A DNA stretch of 64,000 bases, taken from Mycobacterium saskatchewanense. Its GTDB lineage: Bacteria; Actinomycetota; Actinomycetes; Mycobacteriales; Mycobacteriaceae. The DNA lies in NCBI RefSeq assembly GCF_010729105.1, contig NZ_AP022573.1, positions 2,356,001-2,420,000 of the forward strand, given 5' to 3'. The notes below the pieces were generated by a model that ran no database searches, was not told where the DNA came from, and saw only the letters and a program-made list of their open reading frames with translations. A program made the position numbers and the translations under genes. Shown here piece by piece: positions 42,828-53,158 of this stretch. Positions within the stretch are counted from its first letter, which is position 1. Each line of letters starts with the position of its first letter.

Positions 42828-43916
42828 GTGGGTGATCCAGCACTGACATCCGAACCCGGCCACGCCCTGGTCACCGGCGGCTCGGGATTCGTCGGCGCCA
42901 ACCTGGTGACCACCCTGCTCGACCGCGGCTACCGGGTGCGCTCCTTCGACCGCGTCCCCTCGACGCTGCCGCAGCACCCGCAGCTGGAGGTGCTGCAGGG
43001 CGACATCACCGACGCGTCCACCTGCGCCTCCGCGGTGGACGGCGTCGACACGATCTTCCACACCGCGGCGGTCATCGACCTGATGGGCGGCGCGTCGGTG
43101 ACCGACGAATACCGTCAGCGCAGCTTCGCGGTCAACGTGGGCGGCACCGAAAACCTGGTGCACGCCGGGCAGGCCGCGGGTGTGCAGCGGTTCATCTACA
43201 CCTCGTCGAACAGCGTGGTGATGGGCGGACAGGACATCGCCGGGGGTGACGAGACGCTGCCCTACACCGACCGGTTCGACGACCTCTACACCGAAACCAA
43301 GGTGGTCGCCGAGCGATTCGTATTGTCCCAGAACGGCGTCGGTGGAATGCTCACGTGCGCGATCCGGCCCAGCGGCATCTGGGGCCGCGGCGACCAGACG
43401 ATGTTCCGCAAGCTGTTCGAGAGCGTCATCGCCGGCCACGTGAAGGTGCTGATCGGCCGCAAGTCGGCGCGGCTCGACAACTCCTACGTGCACAACCTGG
43501 TGCACGGTTTCATCCTGGCCGCGCAGCATCTGGTGCCCGGCGGCGCGGCGCCCGGCCAGGCGTACTTCATCAACGACGCCGAGCCCATCAACATGTTCGA
43601 GTTCGCGCGGCCGGTGATCGAGGCGTGTGGGGAGCGCTGGCCACGGGTGCGGGTCAACGGACCGATGGTGCGCGCGGCGATGACGGGCTGGCAGCGCCTA
43701 CATTTCCGGTTCGGCATCCCGGCCCCGCTGCTCGAGCCGCTCGCGGTCGAGCGGCTGTACCTCGACAACTACTTCTCGGTCGCCAAGGCGTCCCGCGACC
43801 TCGGTTACCGTCCGCTGTTCACCACGGAACAGGCCCTCTCCGAATGCCTTCCGTACTACGTGGACATGTTCCACCGGATGAAGAACCAGGCGCGGCAGGC
43901 CAAGGCCACCGGTTAG
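42828..43916 (+). CDS. 3-beta-hydroxysteroid dehydrogenase/isomerase family (Rv1106c-like)
   Basis: A 362-residue extended short-chain dehydrogenase. The NAD motif is VTGGSGFVGANLV (about 14), the catalytic Tyr/Lys is in DLYTETKVVAER (about 150), and the C-terminal region (FRFGIPAPLLEPLAVERLYL) is family-specific. M. tuberculosis Rv1106c oxidises cholesterol or pregnenolone to the 4-en-3-one, an early step in sterol use. The KstR-type box upstream fits. GTG start. Its stop abuts the stop of the convergent esterase gene. Confidence 0.9.
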   Translation: MGDPALTSEPGHALVTGGSGFVGANLVTTLLDRGYRVRSFDRVPSTLPQHPQLEVLQGDITDASTCASAVDGVDTIFHTAAVIDLMGGASVTDEYRQRSFAVNVGGTENLVHAGQAAGVQRFIYTSSNSVVMGGQDIAGGDETLPYTDRFDDLYTETKVVAERFVLSQNGVGGMLTCAIRPSGIWGRGDQTMFRKLFESVIAGHVKVLIGRKSARLDNSYVHNLVHGFILAAQHLVPGGAAPGQAYFINDAEPINMFEFARPVIEACGERWPRVRVNGPMVRAAMTGWQRLHFRFGIPAPLLEPLAVERLYLDNYFSVAKASRDLGYRPLFTTEQALSECLPYYVDMFHRMKNQARQAKATG

Positions 43917-45452
43917 CTACCGGAAGCCCACCATCTCACTACCCCACGCCGCGCGGATGTGCGCGTCGACGTCACGCGCCACCGTGTCGCGCTTGTTGAC
44001 GAGCAGGCAGGCCCGATCCGCGGGCCGGTAGGGCGCCCAGTCCGGCTCGCCGGGCGGGCCTTCGGGTTCGCCGCGCGTCGCGAAGTTGATCCACCGCGTG
44101 CGCAACCGCTTGGAGACGGCCCGAGCGGTCTTGGCGCCGCCGAGCTTGAGCGTCGGGTCCCTGGGCCCACCGAGATTGCCCCACACGTAAGGCAATTCGG
44201 TGGCGTGGGCGGCGTTGACCAGCAGCAGGCGAAGCAGCGGGGTGGCGTAATCGAACCGGTAGAGATGCACCGGCGCGACCTGGGAGTGTCCCTCGGCCAG
44301 CCACACCGACGGCATGCGGAACCCGACATCGGTCGCGATGTTCAAACTCCGGGACCGGCGCCGGAATCGCGAGTAGGCCGACCCGATCTGCTCCTCGGTG
44401 GGCAGCTGCAGGTCGGGCTGCTCGGCGGCGATCTGGTCGAACATCGACGTGATCGCTCGCGGCGTGATCGGCATCAGCGGCGACCTCATCAGCCGGAAGA
44501 GCGCCGCCTCGTGCTTGTTGGTGCCCACGATCAGCGGGACGGACAGCGAGCGGCCCTCCTGCGCCAGCTTGACCGGGTAGTCGTCCAGCAGTTCGCCGTC
44601 GACGATCGGGACGAACGCCAGGATGCCCGGGTTGCGCACCGGCACCTCGTCGAAGACCTCCTGGGACGTCGCGAGCAGCACCGCGGTGGGCACGCCGAGC
44701 AGCCTGTTCACGTCGGACGGCGCGATGTCCAGCCGCTCCAAGATTGCCTCGGTGACCCGCTGCGCCCTGCCCCGGTCGTACACCGATGTCGCCGGTGAGC
44801 TCTGGGCGATCGCCCGGGCGAACAGGCCTTCGGCGGCCGGGCTGGCGAGCAGCGTCGTGACGATGCCCGCGCCGGCCGACTCCCCGAACAGCGTGACCCG
44901 TCGGGGGTCACCGCCGAAAGCCGCGATGTTGTCGCGCACCCAGCGCAGCGCCGCGAGCACGTCGCGCAGCCCGACGTTGGAGTCGAATCGCCGGTTCAAC
45001 GACGACAGGTCCATGAAGCCGAGCGCCCCGACCCGGTAGTTGACGGTCACCACGACGACCTCGCCGCCGCCGGCCAGCCGGCGCCCGTCGTAGAGGGCCT
45101 GGCTGCTGGAGCCCAGCACGTAGGCGCCGCCGTGCAGCCACACCATCACCGGCTTCGCGTCGCCGGGCCGGGTGCCGGACGAAACCCAGACGTTCAGCCG
45201 GAGGCAGTCCTCGCCCTGCGGCGCCCCGAGGTCCAGCGGCATGTTGGGGAAGACCGGCTGCGGGCAGACCGGGCCGTAGCGGGTGGCGTCGGCGACCACG
45301 GTCCACGGCGCCGGGGGCTGCGGTGCACGGAAACGCAGGTCGCCGACGGGGGGCGCCGCGTACCTGATGCCCTTCCACGCCCGGGCGCGGCCCAGGTCGC
45401 TTCCGCGGACCGGGCCGTGGGCGGTCTCCACCACCAGGTCATCGATCGCCAT
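43917..45452 (-). CDS. carboxylesterase type B (para-nitrobenzyl esterase-like)
   Basis: A 511-residue carboxylesterase. The N-terminal signature is PQGEDCLRLNVWVSSG, the oxyanion region is MVWLHGGAYVLGS, and the nucleophile Ser is in VTLFGESAGAGIVTTLL (about 192). The acid and His regions lie in the C-terminal half (HATELPYVWGNLG). In M. tuberculosis the corresponding Rv1104/Rv1105 locus is split; here it is one intact gene. Substrate unknown. Confidence 0.85.
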   Translation of the reverse strand: MAIDDLVVETAHGPVRGSDLGRARAWKGIRYAAPPVGDLRFRAPQPPAPWTVVADATRYGPVCPQPVFPNMPLDLGAPQGEDCLRLNVWVSSGTRPGDAKPVMVWLHGGAYVLGSSSQALYDGRRLAGGGEVVVVTVNYRVGALGFMDLSSLNRRFDSNVGLRDVLAALRWVRDNIAAFGGDPRRVTLFGESAGAGIVTTLLASPAAEGLFARAIAQSSPATSVYDRGRAQRVTEAILERLDIAPSDVNRLLGVPTAVLLATSQEVFDEVPVRNPGILAFVPIVDGELLDDYPVKLAQEGRSLSVPLIVGTNKHEAALFRLMRSPLMPITPRAITSMFDQIAAEQPDLQLPTEEQIGSAYSRFRRRSRSLNIATDVGFRMPSVWLAEGHSQVAPVHLYRFDYATPLLRLLLVNAAHATELPYVWGNLGGPRDPTLKLGGAKTARAVSKRLRTRWINFATRGEPEGPPGEPDWAPYRPADRACLLVNKRDTVARDVDAHIRAAWGSEMVGFR

Positions 45453-45461
45453 GCCAGTCCC

Positions 45462-46259
45462 CTAAGCGAGGCGCTCGACGAGGAACTCGACGACCCGCTT
45501 ACGCGCCTCGTACGCCGGATGGCCGTCGACCTCGCGAACCTCGGTGGTGAGCACCGAGTGCGCGGCCTTGCCGAAGCCACCCCTGTTGCCCGGGCTGGAG
45601 TCGATCTCGATCACCTCGAAGGCGTCGCCGAGCCGCCGCTTGAGCGTGGCGAACCGTTCCGCCGGCGCGGTCTTGTCCTCGCTGAACCGCAGCCCCAGCG
45701 CGCACAGCCCGTCGTTGGCGCAGCGCCGGGCGACGGTGGCCAGCTCGGGTTCGCTCAGACCGGGGTCGCGCCGCCGGGCGGCGCCCAGCGGCAGCGGCAC
45801 CGACGGCTGGCTGAGCACCGGGGCCAGCACGCTGTCGTCGACGGCGGCGGCCAGCGCGAAGCCGCCGGTGAAACACTGGCCGATCACGCCGACGCCCTTG
45901 CCCGGCGTCGACGCGTTGAGGTCGCGGGCCAGCGCCCGCAGGAACAGCGCCACCGGTCGCTGCTTGTCGGTGGCGAACGCGGCAAATTCCCGTGCCACAC
46001 AGGGCCGGGCGAGGCTGGCCGCGATGGAACCGGTGGTCTTGGCCCTGCCCGGTTTGCCGAACAGCGACGGCATGGCGACGGTGAACCCGTTGTCGACGAG
46101 GTGGTCACCGAGCGCGAGCACGCCGGGATGGATGCCGGGTATTTCCGGGATGAGCACGACCCCGGGCCCGGCGCCCTTGCGGTAGACATCGTGGGTGTAG
46201 CCGCCGCCGGTGAACGGCGCCGCCGACCATCCGAAAAGGTCTGCTTCGGGTGCGGTCAC
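45462..46259 (-). CDS. dienelactone hydrolase family protein
   Basis: A 265-residue alpha/beta hydrolase with a Cys nucleophile in GVIGQCFTGGFALA (about 126), the dienelactone hydrolase hallmark. The oxyanion region is VVLIPEIPGIHP and the His is in GKAAHSVLTTE. It ends 9 bp before the carboxylesterase on the same strand, so they may be cotranscribed. The true substrate is unknown. Confidence 0.82.
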   Translation of the reverse strand: MTAPEADLFGWSAAPFTGGGYTHDVYRKGAGPGVVLIPEIPGIHPGVLALGDHLVDNGFTVAMPSLFGKPGRAKTTGSIAASLARPCVAREFAAFATDKQRPVALFLRALARDLNASTPGKGVGVIGQCFTGGFALAAAVDDSVLAPVLSQPSVPLPLGAARRRDPGLSEPELATVARRCANDGLCALGLRFSEDKTAPAERFATLKRRLGDAFEVIEIDSSPGNRGGFGKAAHSVLTTEVREVDGHPAYEARKRVVEFLVERLA

Positions 46260-46281
46260 GCTCTGCCTTCCTTCAAGCCCT

Positions 46282-46971
46282 TCAGCGCGCGGGCAGCGGC
46301 GGCTGCGATTGGGTAGCCGCAGCCAGCGTACGGAATTGGTCGGCGTTCCCGGCGCCGGTGATCGCGAGCTGGGTGGCGCCGGCCGGACCGGTGAGCCGGG
46401 TCGTCCACACCGGTTCGGCGTCCGCGCCGCTCTGGCCGGCGCCCTGATAGACCACCCAGTTGGTGCCGTCGACCTGCACCGCCCCGGTGGGGTACGCCGG
46501 CGGGTGGATCGAGCCCACCAGCTTGTCCTCGTCCGCGTTGCTCTGGGTCAGGCTCAGGTACATGCCCGTCGGGCTGATGAATCCCACGACCGAGGTGGCC
46601 GCGTTGAGCCGCTGACCGGTCGCCGGATCGATTCGCCCGTTCTGGATGAACCCACGGCTGCCCGAGTTGGCCCGCCACCCTGCGGGCAACTGCGGTAGCC
46701 GGATCGGGAAGCCCAGCGCCTGGGCGTCGGCGCGCAGGGCCCCCGTCGCGTCGTAGGCCGGGATCGTGACCTTGTTGGCGCTCCCCGGCTGGAAGGAGCA
46801 CATGCCGACCAGGCCGGCCAGCAGAATGCAGGCGATCACCAGCGGTGCCAGCGACCAGAACATGTCGCGACCGTCCTGCAGCAGGCGTGGTTTGGCGGGC
46901 TTCGCCGCCGGCGCCGGCTCCGCGGCTACCTGGGCTTCCGAGCTGCCATTCGGCTCCGGCTCCTGGGTCAC
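46282..46971 (-). CDS. DUF4245 membrane-anchored protein (Rv1100-like)
   Basis: A 229-residue protein from the GTG at 46971 ([20 protein letters not shown]). A short cytoplasmic tail, one transmembrane helix ([20 protein letters not shown], about 40-60) and an extracytoplasmic DUF4245 domain ([20 protein letters not shown] and onwards) follow. Upstream frame extension enters the divergent glpX and is not used. Function unknown. Confidence 0.78.
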   Translation of the reverse strand: MTQEPEPNGSSEAQVAAEPAPAAKPAKPRLLQDGRDMFWSLAPLVIACILLAGLVGMCSFQPGSANKVTIPAYDATGALRADAQALGFPIRLPQLPAGWRANSGSRGFIQNGRIDPATGQRLNAATSVVGFISPTGMYLSLTQSNADEDKLVGSIHPPAYPTGAVQVDGTNWVVYQGAGQSGADAEPVWTTRLTGPAGATQLAITGAGNADQFRTLAAATQSQPPLPAR

Positions 46972-47026
46972 CCCCCGAGTATCCCAGTTCTCCGGCAACG
47001 ATCCGCTTCTGGGACAATCACCAACC

Positions 47027-48139
47027 ATGACAGCTGAGGGCGCCCGCTCATCTGGACCCGGTCCTGCGTCCCATTCGCAGCAGGACGCCGGCCCGGGCGG
47101 GGGCCCGCCCAAGGCGCGCGGGCGGGGCGAGGCCCCGGACCGCAACCTGGCCCTTGAGCTGGTCCGCGTCACCGAGGCCGGCGCCATGGCGGCCGGCCGC
47201 TGGGTCGGCCGCGGCGACAAAGAGGGCGGTGACGGCGCGGCCGTCGACGCGATGCGCGAACTCGTCAACTCGGTGTCGATGCGCGGCGTGGTGGTGATCG
47301 GCGAGGGCGAGAAGGACAACGCGCCGATGCTCTACAACGGGGAGGAGGTCGGCAACGGCGACGGCCCCGAATGCGACTTCGCCGTCGACCCGGTCGACGG
47401 CACCACGCTGATGAGCAAGGGCATGCCCAACGCGATCTCTGTGCTGGCGGTGGCCGAGCGCGGCGCGATGTTCGACCCGTCGGCGGTGTACTACATGAAC
47501 AAGATCGCCGTCGGGCCCGAGGCCGCCGACGTGCTGGACATCACCGCGCCGATCGCCGAGAACATCCGTGCGGTCGCCAAGGTGAAGCACCTCTCCGTGC
47601 GGGACATGACCGTCTGCATCCTGGACCGGCCCCGGCATGCCCGGCTGATCGAGGAGGCCCGGGCGACCGGCGCCCGCATCCGGCTGATCACCGACGGCGA
47701 CGTCGCCGGCGCTATCTCGGCGTGCCGGTACCAGTCGGGCACCGACCTGCTGGCCGGCATCGGCGGCACCCCGGAGGGCATCATCGCCGCGGCCGCCATC
47801 CGCTGCATGGGCGGTGCCATCCAGGCACAGCTGGCGCCGAAGGACGACGAGGAACGCCAGAAGGCCATCGACGCCGGCTACGACCTGGACCAGGTGCTGA
47901 CCACCGAGGACCTGGTGTCCGGCGAGAACGTCTTCTTCTGCGCCACCGGCGTCACCAGCGGCGACCTGCTCAAGGGCGTGCAGTACTACCCGGGCGGGTG
48001 CACCACCCAGTCGATCGTGATGCGCTCGAAGTCGGGCACCGTCCGCATGATCGAGGCCTACCACCGGCTCTCGAAGCTCAACGAATACTCGTCCATCGAT
48101 TTCACCGGCGACAGCACCGCCGCCTATCCCCTGCCCTGA
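47027..48139 (+). CDS. glpX: fructose-1,6-bisphosphatase class II
   Basis: Gluconeogenic enzyme making fructose 6-phosphate. The 370-residue protein from the ATG at 47027 has an N-terminal Gly/Pro-rich extension of about 35 residues, then [20 protein letters not shown] (metal ligands), [16 protein letters not shown] (DPxDG metal site) and [17 protein letters not shown]. It corresponds to Rv1099c, the main FBPase of M. tuberculosis, needed when lipids are the carbon source. It precedes fum by 27 bp. Confidence 0.93.
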   Translation: MTAEGARSSGPGPASHSQQDAGPGGGPPKARGRGEAPDRNLALELVRVTEAGAMAAGRWVGRGDKEGGDGAAVDAMRELVNSVSMRGVVVIGEGEKDNAPMLYNGEEVGNGDGPECDFAVDPVDGTTLMSKGMPNAISVLAVAERGAMFDPSAVYYMNKIAVGPEAADVLDITAPIAENIRAVAKVKHLSVRDMTVCILDRPRHARLIEEARATGARIRLITDGDVAGAISACRYQSGTDLLAGIGGTPEGIIAAAAIRCMGGAIQAQLAPKDDEERQKAIDAGYDLDQVLTTEDLVSGENVFFCATGVTSGDLLKGVQYYPGGCTTQSIVMRSKSGTVRMIEAYHRLSKLNEYSSIDFTGDSTAAYPLP

Positions 48140-48166
48140 CCGACGAGCAAATAAGGATTGCCACCT

Positions 48167-49591
48167 ATGGCCGATAGCGCCCTGCAAGACAACACAGACA
48201 CCGAATACCGCATCGAGCATGACACCATGGGCGAGGTCCGCGTACCCGCAAAAGCGTTGTGGCGGGCGCAGACTCAGCGCGCAGTCGAGAACTTCCCGAT
48301 CTCGGGGCGGGGCCTGGAGCGCACCCAGATCCGGGCGCTGGGCCTGCTCAAGGGGGCCTGTGCGCAGGTGAACAAGGACCTGGGGCTGCTGGCGCCGGAG
48401 AAGGCGGACGCGATCATCGCCGCCGCGGCCGAGATCGCCGACGGCCAACACGACGACCAGTTCCCCATCGACGTGTTCCAGACCGGTTCGGGGACAAGCT
48501 CGAACATGAACACCAACGAGGTGATCGCGTCCATCGCGGCCGCCAACGGGGTCACGGTGCACCCCAACGACGACGTGAACATGTCGCAGTCGTCGAACGA
48601 CACCTTCCCGACGGCCACCCACATCGCGGCCACCGAGGCGGCGGTGCGCCACCTCATCCCGGCGCTCGAGGTGCTGCACGACGCGCTGGCCGGCAAGGCC
48701 CGCGAGTGGCACACGGTGGTCAAGTCCGGCCGCACCCACCTGATGGACGCCGTTCCGGTCACGCTCGGCCAGGAGTTCAGCGGGTACGCCCGGCAGATCG
48801 AGGCCGGCATCGAGCGGGTCCGGGCCACGCTGCCGCGGCTGGGCGAACTGGCGATTGGCGGGACCGCCGTCGGCACCGGCCTCAACGCGCCCGACGGGTT
48901 CGGCGCCCGGGTGGTCGAAACCCTGATCGTCTCCACGGGTCTGAATGAACTGCGGCCGGCCAAGAACTCCTTCGAGGCGCAGGCGGCGCGCGACGGCCTG
49001 GTCGAGGCGTCCGGCGCACTGCGCACCATCGCGGTGTCGCTGACCAAGATCGCCAACGACATCCGCTGGATGGGGTCGGGCCCGCTGACCGGCCTGGCCG
49101 AGATCCGGCTCCCCGACCTGCAGCCGGGCAGCTCCATCATGCCGGGCAAGGTGAATCCTGTTCTGCCGGAAGCGGTTACACAGGTCGCCGCGCAGGTGAT
49201 CGGCAACGACGCGGCGGTCACGGTCGGCGGTTTGTCGGGCGCCTTCGAGCTCAACGTCTACATCCCCATGATGGCCCGCAACATCCTCGAGTCGTTCAAG
49301 CTGCTGACCAACGTGTCGAGGTTGTTCGCCGAACGCTGCATCGTCGGGCTGGCCGCCAACGTCGAGCACCTGCGCGAGCTGGCCGAGTCGTCGCCGTCGA
49401 TCGTGACGCCGCTGAACTCGGCCATCGGCTACGAGGAGGCCGCCGCCGTCGCCAAGCAGGCACTCAAGGAACGCAAGACGATCCGCCAGACCGTCATCGA
49501 CCGCGGCTTGATCGGCGACAAGCTGTCCGAAGAGGAACTGGACCGCCGTCTGGACGTCTTGGCGATGGCGAAAGTCAAGCCGGAAGACTAG
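48167..49591 (+). CDS. fum: fumarase class II
   Basis: Interconverts fumarate and malate. The 474-residue protein from the ATG at 48167 (AAGGA upstream) has the superfamily regions [41 protein letters not shown] and the signature [12 protein letters not shown] (about 320). A TTG at 48158 would add three residues. Corresponds to Rv1098c. A 952-residue open frame on the opposite strand is a GC artefact. Confidence 0.94.
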   Translation: MADSALQDNTDTEYRIEHDTMGEVRVPAKALWRAQTQRAVENFPISGRGLERTQIRALGLLKGACAQVNKDLGLLAPEKADAIIAAAAEIADGQHDDQFPIDVFQTGSGTSSNMNTNEVIASIAAANGVTVHPNDDVNMSQSSNDTFPTATHIAATEAAVRHLIPALEVLHDALAGKAREWHTVVKSGRTHLMDAVPVTLGQEFSGYARQIEAGIERVRATLPRLGELAIGGTAVGTGLNAPDGFGARVVETLIVSTGLNELRPAKNSFEAQAARDGLVEASGALRTIAVSLTKIANDIRWMGSGPLTGLAEIRLPDLQPGSSIMPGKVNPVLPEAVTQVAAQVIGNDAAVTVGGLSGAFELNVYIPMMARNILESFKLLTNVSRLFAERCIVGLAANVEHLRELAESSPSIVTPLNSAIGYEEAAAVAKQALKERKTIRQTVIDRGLIGDKLSEEELDRRLDVLAMAKVKPED

Positions 49592-49638
49592 AAACGACGG
49601 CGACAGCCAACCAGACGAAGAGTAAGGGCGGTTCAGCG

Positions 49639-50691
49639 ATGACGGCTCCTCCGGGGGGTCCCTACGGTCAGGACCCCTACGGGTCGAATCCCTATGGGCA
49701 GGGACCCTATTGGGGCGGCCAACCGCAGGGCGGCTCCTACCCGTACCCGCCGCCCGGCGGGCCGTACCCCAATCCGCAGGGCGGTGCCGACCCCTACGCC
49801 GCGGGCGGTTACCCGCCGCCGCCCGGCCAGCAGTACCCGCCGCCCGGCCAGCCGTACCCGCCGCCGGGCCAGCCGTACCCGCAGCCGGGCCAGCCGTACC
49901 CGCCATCTGGTCAGCCGTACCCGCCGCCGGGTCAGGTTCCGCCAGGGTGGCCGGGCGGGCCGTACCCGCCGGGACCGCCGCCGAACGGTCCCCGCTCGAA
50001 GCTTCCGTGGCTGATCCTGGCCGGTGTCGCCGTGGTCGGGGTCATCGCGCTGGTGGTGATTCTGGTCATCGGGCTCGGCAGCGGGAGCAAGTCGACCAAG
50101 GCCTCCCAGCCGCCGTCGAGCGCGCCGACATCGCAGCCGACCAACTCCATGCAGACGGCGACCGGTTGCACGCCGAACGTGTCGGGGGGCGACAAGCCCA
50201 CGGGCGACACGATCAGCGCGGGCAAGCTCTCGTTCCCGGCCAGCGCGACGCCGGGGTGGGCGGGCTTCTCGGATGACCAGAGCCCCAACTTGATTGGGGC
50301 GGTGGGCGTCGGCCAGGAGGTGCCGGGCGCCAACCAGTGGATGATGCAGGCCGAGGTCGCCGTCACCAATTTCGTCACCAGCATGGACGTCGGCGCGCAG
50401 GCGTCCAAGCTGATGGACTGCATCGCCAACGGCCCGGGGTACGCCAACGCGTCGCCCACCCTGGGCCCGACGAAGACGTCGTCGACCACCGTCGACGGCG
50501 TCAAGGCCGCCCGCGTCGACGCCGACATCTCGATCGCCGACCCCGCGCGAAACGTCAAGGGCGACTCGGTCACCATCATCGCGGTGGACACCAAGCCCGT
50601 CACCGTCTTCATGGGCGCCACCCCGATCGGCGACGCCGGTTCGGCGGGCATCATCGGCAAGGTGATCGCGGCGCTCAAGGTCACGAAGTAG
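49639..50691 (+). CDS. Pro/Gly/Tyr-rich single-pass membrane protein (Rv1097c-like)
   Basis: A 350-residue protein. Residues 1-115 are low complexity, with repeats of GQPYPPPGQPYP encoded by DNA repeats at 49820-49935. One transmembrane helix follows (LPWLILAGVAVVGVIALVVI, about 122-145), and a Thr/Ser-rich linker leads to an extracytoplasmic domain of about 170 residues with Cys pairs (ATGCTPNV, LMDCIANG). This matches the Rv1097c position. The extracellular domain resembles small lipoprotein-type domains; function unknown. Confidence 0.75.
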   Translation: MTAPPGGPYGQDPYGSNPYGQGPYWGGQPQGGSYPYPPPGGPYPNPQGGADPYAAGGYPPPPGQQYPPPGQPYPPPGQPYPQPGQPYPPSGQPYPPPGQVPPGWPGGPYPPGPPPNGPRSKLPWLILAGVAVVGVIALVVILVIGLGSGSKSTKASQPPSSAPTSQPTNSMQTATGCTPNVSGGDKPTGDTISAGKLSFPASATPGWAGFSDDQSPNLIGAVGVGQEVPGANQWMMQAEVAVTNFVTSMDVGAQASKLMDCIANGPGYANASPTLGPTKTSSTTVDGVKAARVDADISIADPARNVKGDSVTIIAVDTKPVTVFMGATPIGDAGSAGIIGKVIAALKVTK

Positions 50692-52216
50692 CCAGTCCGC
50701 TCGGCGCGGAGACGTGCGTCGGTTCCGACCGGCCGCGCAGCACGGTGGAATAGCGCTCGGCCCAGTGCGACCGCTCGGGCTCGCCGGCGCGGTCGATCGC
50801 CGCCGCGGCGCACAGGATGCGGCGGTCGGCGGTCTTGGCGAGGTCGGCCAGCCGCGCGGCCTCGTTGACGGCGTCGCCGATCACCGTGTATTCGTAGCGG
50901 TTTTCGGAGCCGACGTTGCCCGCGAAGACCCGGCCCGCCGAGACGCCGATGCCGAAGTCGACCACGGGTAGCCGACGCAACTCGGCGCCCAGCGCGCGTG
51001 CCGCGGCCAGCGCCGCCGACGCCGGGTCGCTCATCGGTAACGGCGCCCCGAAGACGGCCAGTGCGGCGTCGCCGGCGAACTTGTTGACGAGCCCGCGGTG
51101 TTGGTCGACGGCGTTGACGACGATCCGGAAGAAATCGTTGAGCACCTCGGCGACCTCTTGCGGCGGGCGGCTTTCCGCGAGTTGGGTCGAGCCCACCAGG
51201 TCGATGAAAAGGATGCCCGCCTCGACCACGTCCCCGGACAGCGAGGCGCCCTCCTCGATGGCGCGGTGGGCGACCTCGGCGCCGACGTGACGCCCGAACA
51301 GGTCGCGCAACCGGTCGCGCTCGGCGAGGCCCGCGACCATCCGGTTGAATCCGGTTTGCAGCCGCCCGATTTGGGATCGCTCGTAGACTCCGACGTACGT
51401 GCCGATGTGGCCGTGCTCCACCTCAGCCATCGCGTCCACCACTTCGCTGAGCGGGTCGGAGATGGAGCGCGACGTCAGAATCATCATCGGCAGGCCGAGC
51501 AACAGCGCCGCCAGCGACACCACCAGCACGGGCACGTTTATGGACACGGACCTCGGAATGAGCCAACCGTAGGAGCGGAGCACGACAACCGTCGCGATGA
51601 CGCCGATCGGCAGGGCGCTGCACAAAAACCACAACATGACCAGCCGCGCCAACACGCCCGGAACCGCCACCCGCGGCTCCCCGCCGCGGGTCGCCGCCCC
51701 CATGATCGGTCGCAGGATGCGTTGTGTCAGCAGCAGTCCCGTGCCCGCGGCGGCCGGTCCGCCGAATAGCGCGCCGAGCGCGATGGGCACCAATAGCCCC
51801 GTCCCCGCGCCATGGTTCAGCAGCAGGGATATGCCGCCGCCGGCCGCCCAGGCCCCCAGCAGGATGCCGGCCTGGTGCCGCGCGAGATTCATCGCGGCAT
51901 CGCGCTGCTCCGTAGTGGGTTCGGCGCCGGCGACGAACCACCTCAGCGTCGGCGCGAGGTTGAGCGCCCCCGCCACCGCTACGCACAGGGCGCCCAGCAC
52001 ACCCAGCGCCACCATCACGATCACGCGGCGTTCCGGCAAGGCGACGGCCGCGTGCCTCCCGAGCGGAATCAGGATGGCCGACGCGTCGAGGAGGCCGATG
52101 GCGTAGGCCAGGGCGAGATCACTCCCGTACCGAATCGCCAACCGCCGGACCGAATTTCGGCGCTCCGGGCGGAGGTTACTCGCCCACCGCGGGAACGGAG
52201 CCCTGCGCCGGCCCAC
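50681..52216 (-). CDS. membrane HAMP-linked class III adenylate cyclase
   Basis: A 511-residue protein with about six transmembrane segments (to about 265), a HAMP domain (SRSISDPLSEVVDAMAEVEH) and a class III cyclase domain. The first metal Asp is in GILFIDLVGSTQLAE, the Lys/second Asp loop is NKFAGDAALAVFGAP and the Asn/Arg helix is IGDAVNEAARLADL. This is the architecture of M. tuberculosis Rv1318c to Rv1320c and Rv3645. The GTG start overlaps the deacetylase stop (TAGTG), so translation may be coupled. Its 3' end overlaps the convergent membrane gene by 11 bp. I know of no cyclase at this place in M. tuberculosis. Confidence 0.88.
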   Translation of the reverse strand: MGRRRAPFPRWASNLRPERRNSVRRLAIRYGSDLALAYAIGLLDASAILIPLGRHAAVALPERRVIVMVALGVLGALCVAVAGALNLAPTLRWFVAGAEPTTEQRDAAMNLARHQAGILLGAWAAGGGISLLLNHGAGTGLLVPIALGALFGGPAAAGTGLLLTQRILRPIMGAATRGGEPRVAVPGVLARLVMLWFLCSALPIGVIATVVVLRSYGWLIPRSVSINVPVLVVSLAALLLGLPMMILTSRSISDPLSEVVDAMAEVEHGHIGTYVGVYERSQIGRLQTGFNRMVAGLAERDRLRDLFGRHVGAEVAHRAIEEGASLSGDVVEAGILFIDLVGSTQLAESRPPQEVAEVLNDFFRIVVNAVDQHRGLVNKFAGDAALAVFGAPLPMSDPASAALAAARALGAELRRLPVVDFGIGVSAGRVFAGNVGSENRYEYTVIGDAVNEAARLADLAKTADRRILCAAAAIDRAGEPERSHWAERYSTVLRGRSEPTHVSAPSGLATS

Positions 52217-53091
52217 TAGGCGCCGTTGTTCGGTCCGCCCGAGTTCTGGCCCGGGATGTCGGTGATCGGGAAGTTCGGCATCGGCTTCGGCGAGGGCGTG
52301 TCGGGCAGCGTGGGGATCTCGCTGGCCGGGATGTCGTGCAGCCCGTTGACGGGCGGCCCGTTCTCGCGGCTGCCGTAGCTGCTGCCCGGCGCCCGGGGCC
52401 CGAGCAGTTCGCTGACCGTCACCAGGCGGTAGCCGTTGGCCTTGAGCACGGGTATGAACTGGTACACCAAATCGACGGTGCTCGAATAGGTGTCATGGAA
52501 CAACACGACCGAGCCGGGCTTGATGTAGGTCATCAGCATGTACCGCGTTGCGGCCGTATTGGAGTCGTTCGCCCAGTCGAAAGGGATGACGTCCCAGAGG
52601 ATTTCGGCCAGCCCGAACCGGGCGGCGGTCTGCCGCACGGCGTCGTTGGACAGGCCCCCGGCGGGGCGGTAGAGGTTGGGTGTGCGGCCGGTCGCGGCCG
52701 TGATGGCATCGTTGGCCCTGGAGAATTGTCCGGCGATCTCCTCGGGCGGGATCGTCGCCATGTTGGGGTGCTCCCACGTGTGGCTGCCGATTTCCATCCC
52801 GGCGTCGGCGACCTGTTTGGCGCCGGCGGGGTTGGCCGCCACCTTGTTGCCGATCTCAAAGAAAGTGGCCTTGGCGTCGTTGTCCTTCAGAATTTGCAGC
52901 AGCCGGCCGTCGAAGGGGCTGGGCCCGTCGTCGAACGTCAACGCGACGCACTTGGTCACCGAGCAGCTCAGGTTGTCGGCGCGCGTCACGTGACCCGTCA
53001 GCCCGCCGATCACCAGCACCGCGGTGGCCGCGACCACACCGGCCACGGTGCGCCAGTAGCGCCAGGCCTGGGTGTCGGGTCGTTTGGGCAC
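52216..53091 (-). CDS. polysaccharide deacetylase, CE4 family (Rv1096-like)
   Basis: A 291-residue exported enzyme. A basic N-terminus and one hydrophobic segment (TVAGVVAATAVLVIGGLTGH) anchor it or serve as signal. The CE4 motifs are present: ALTFDDGPSPFD (catalytic Asp), SHTWEHPNM (metal His), YRPAGGLSND, and VVLFHDTYSSTV. Members remove acetyl groups from peptidoglycan sugars, giving lysozyme resistance. The Pro-rich C-terminal tail is disordered. Two Cys (SCSVTKC) may form a disulfide. Confidence 0.88.
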   Translation of the reverse strand: MPKRPDTQAWRYWRTVAGVVAATAVLVIGGLTGHVTRADNLSCSVTKCVALTFDDGPSPFDGRLLQILKDNDAKATFFEIGNKVAANPAGAKQVADAGMEIGSHTWEHPNMATIPPEEIAGQFSRANDAITAATGRTPNLYRPAGGLSNDAVRQTAARFGLAEILWDVIPFDWANDSNTAATRYMLMTYIKPGSVVLFHDTYSSTVDLVYQFIPVLKANGYRLVTVSELLGPRAPGSSYGSRENGPPVNGLHDIPASEIPTLPDTPSPKPMPNFPITDIPGQNSGGPNNGA

Positions 53092-53158
53092 GCTGGCAGC
53101 CTACCCGGGCATCGAGCGCCCACTCACGGCGTTGAGCGATGCCGGGCGGGCCGTCAGG

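Noticed and set aside
47048..49906. 952-codon open frame opposite glpX and fum
   Set aside because: Begins with GTAGPAAGTAGPA-type low-complexity sequence and shadows two highly conserved genes.
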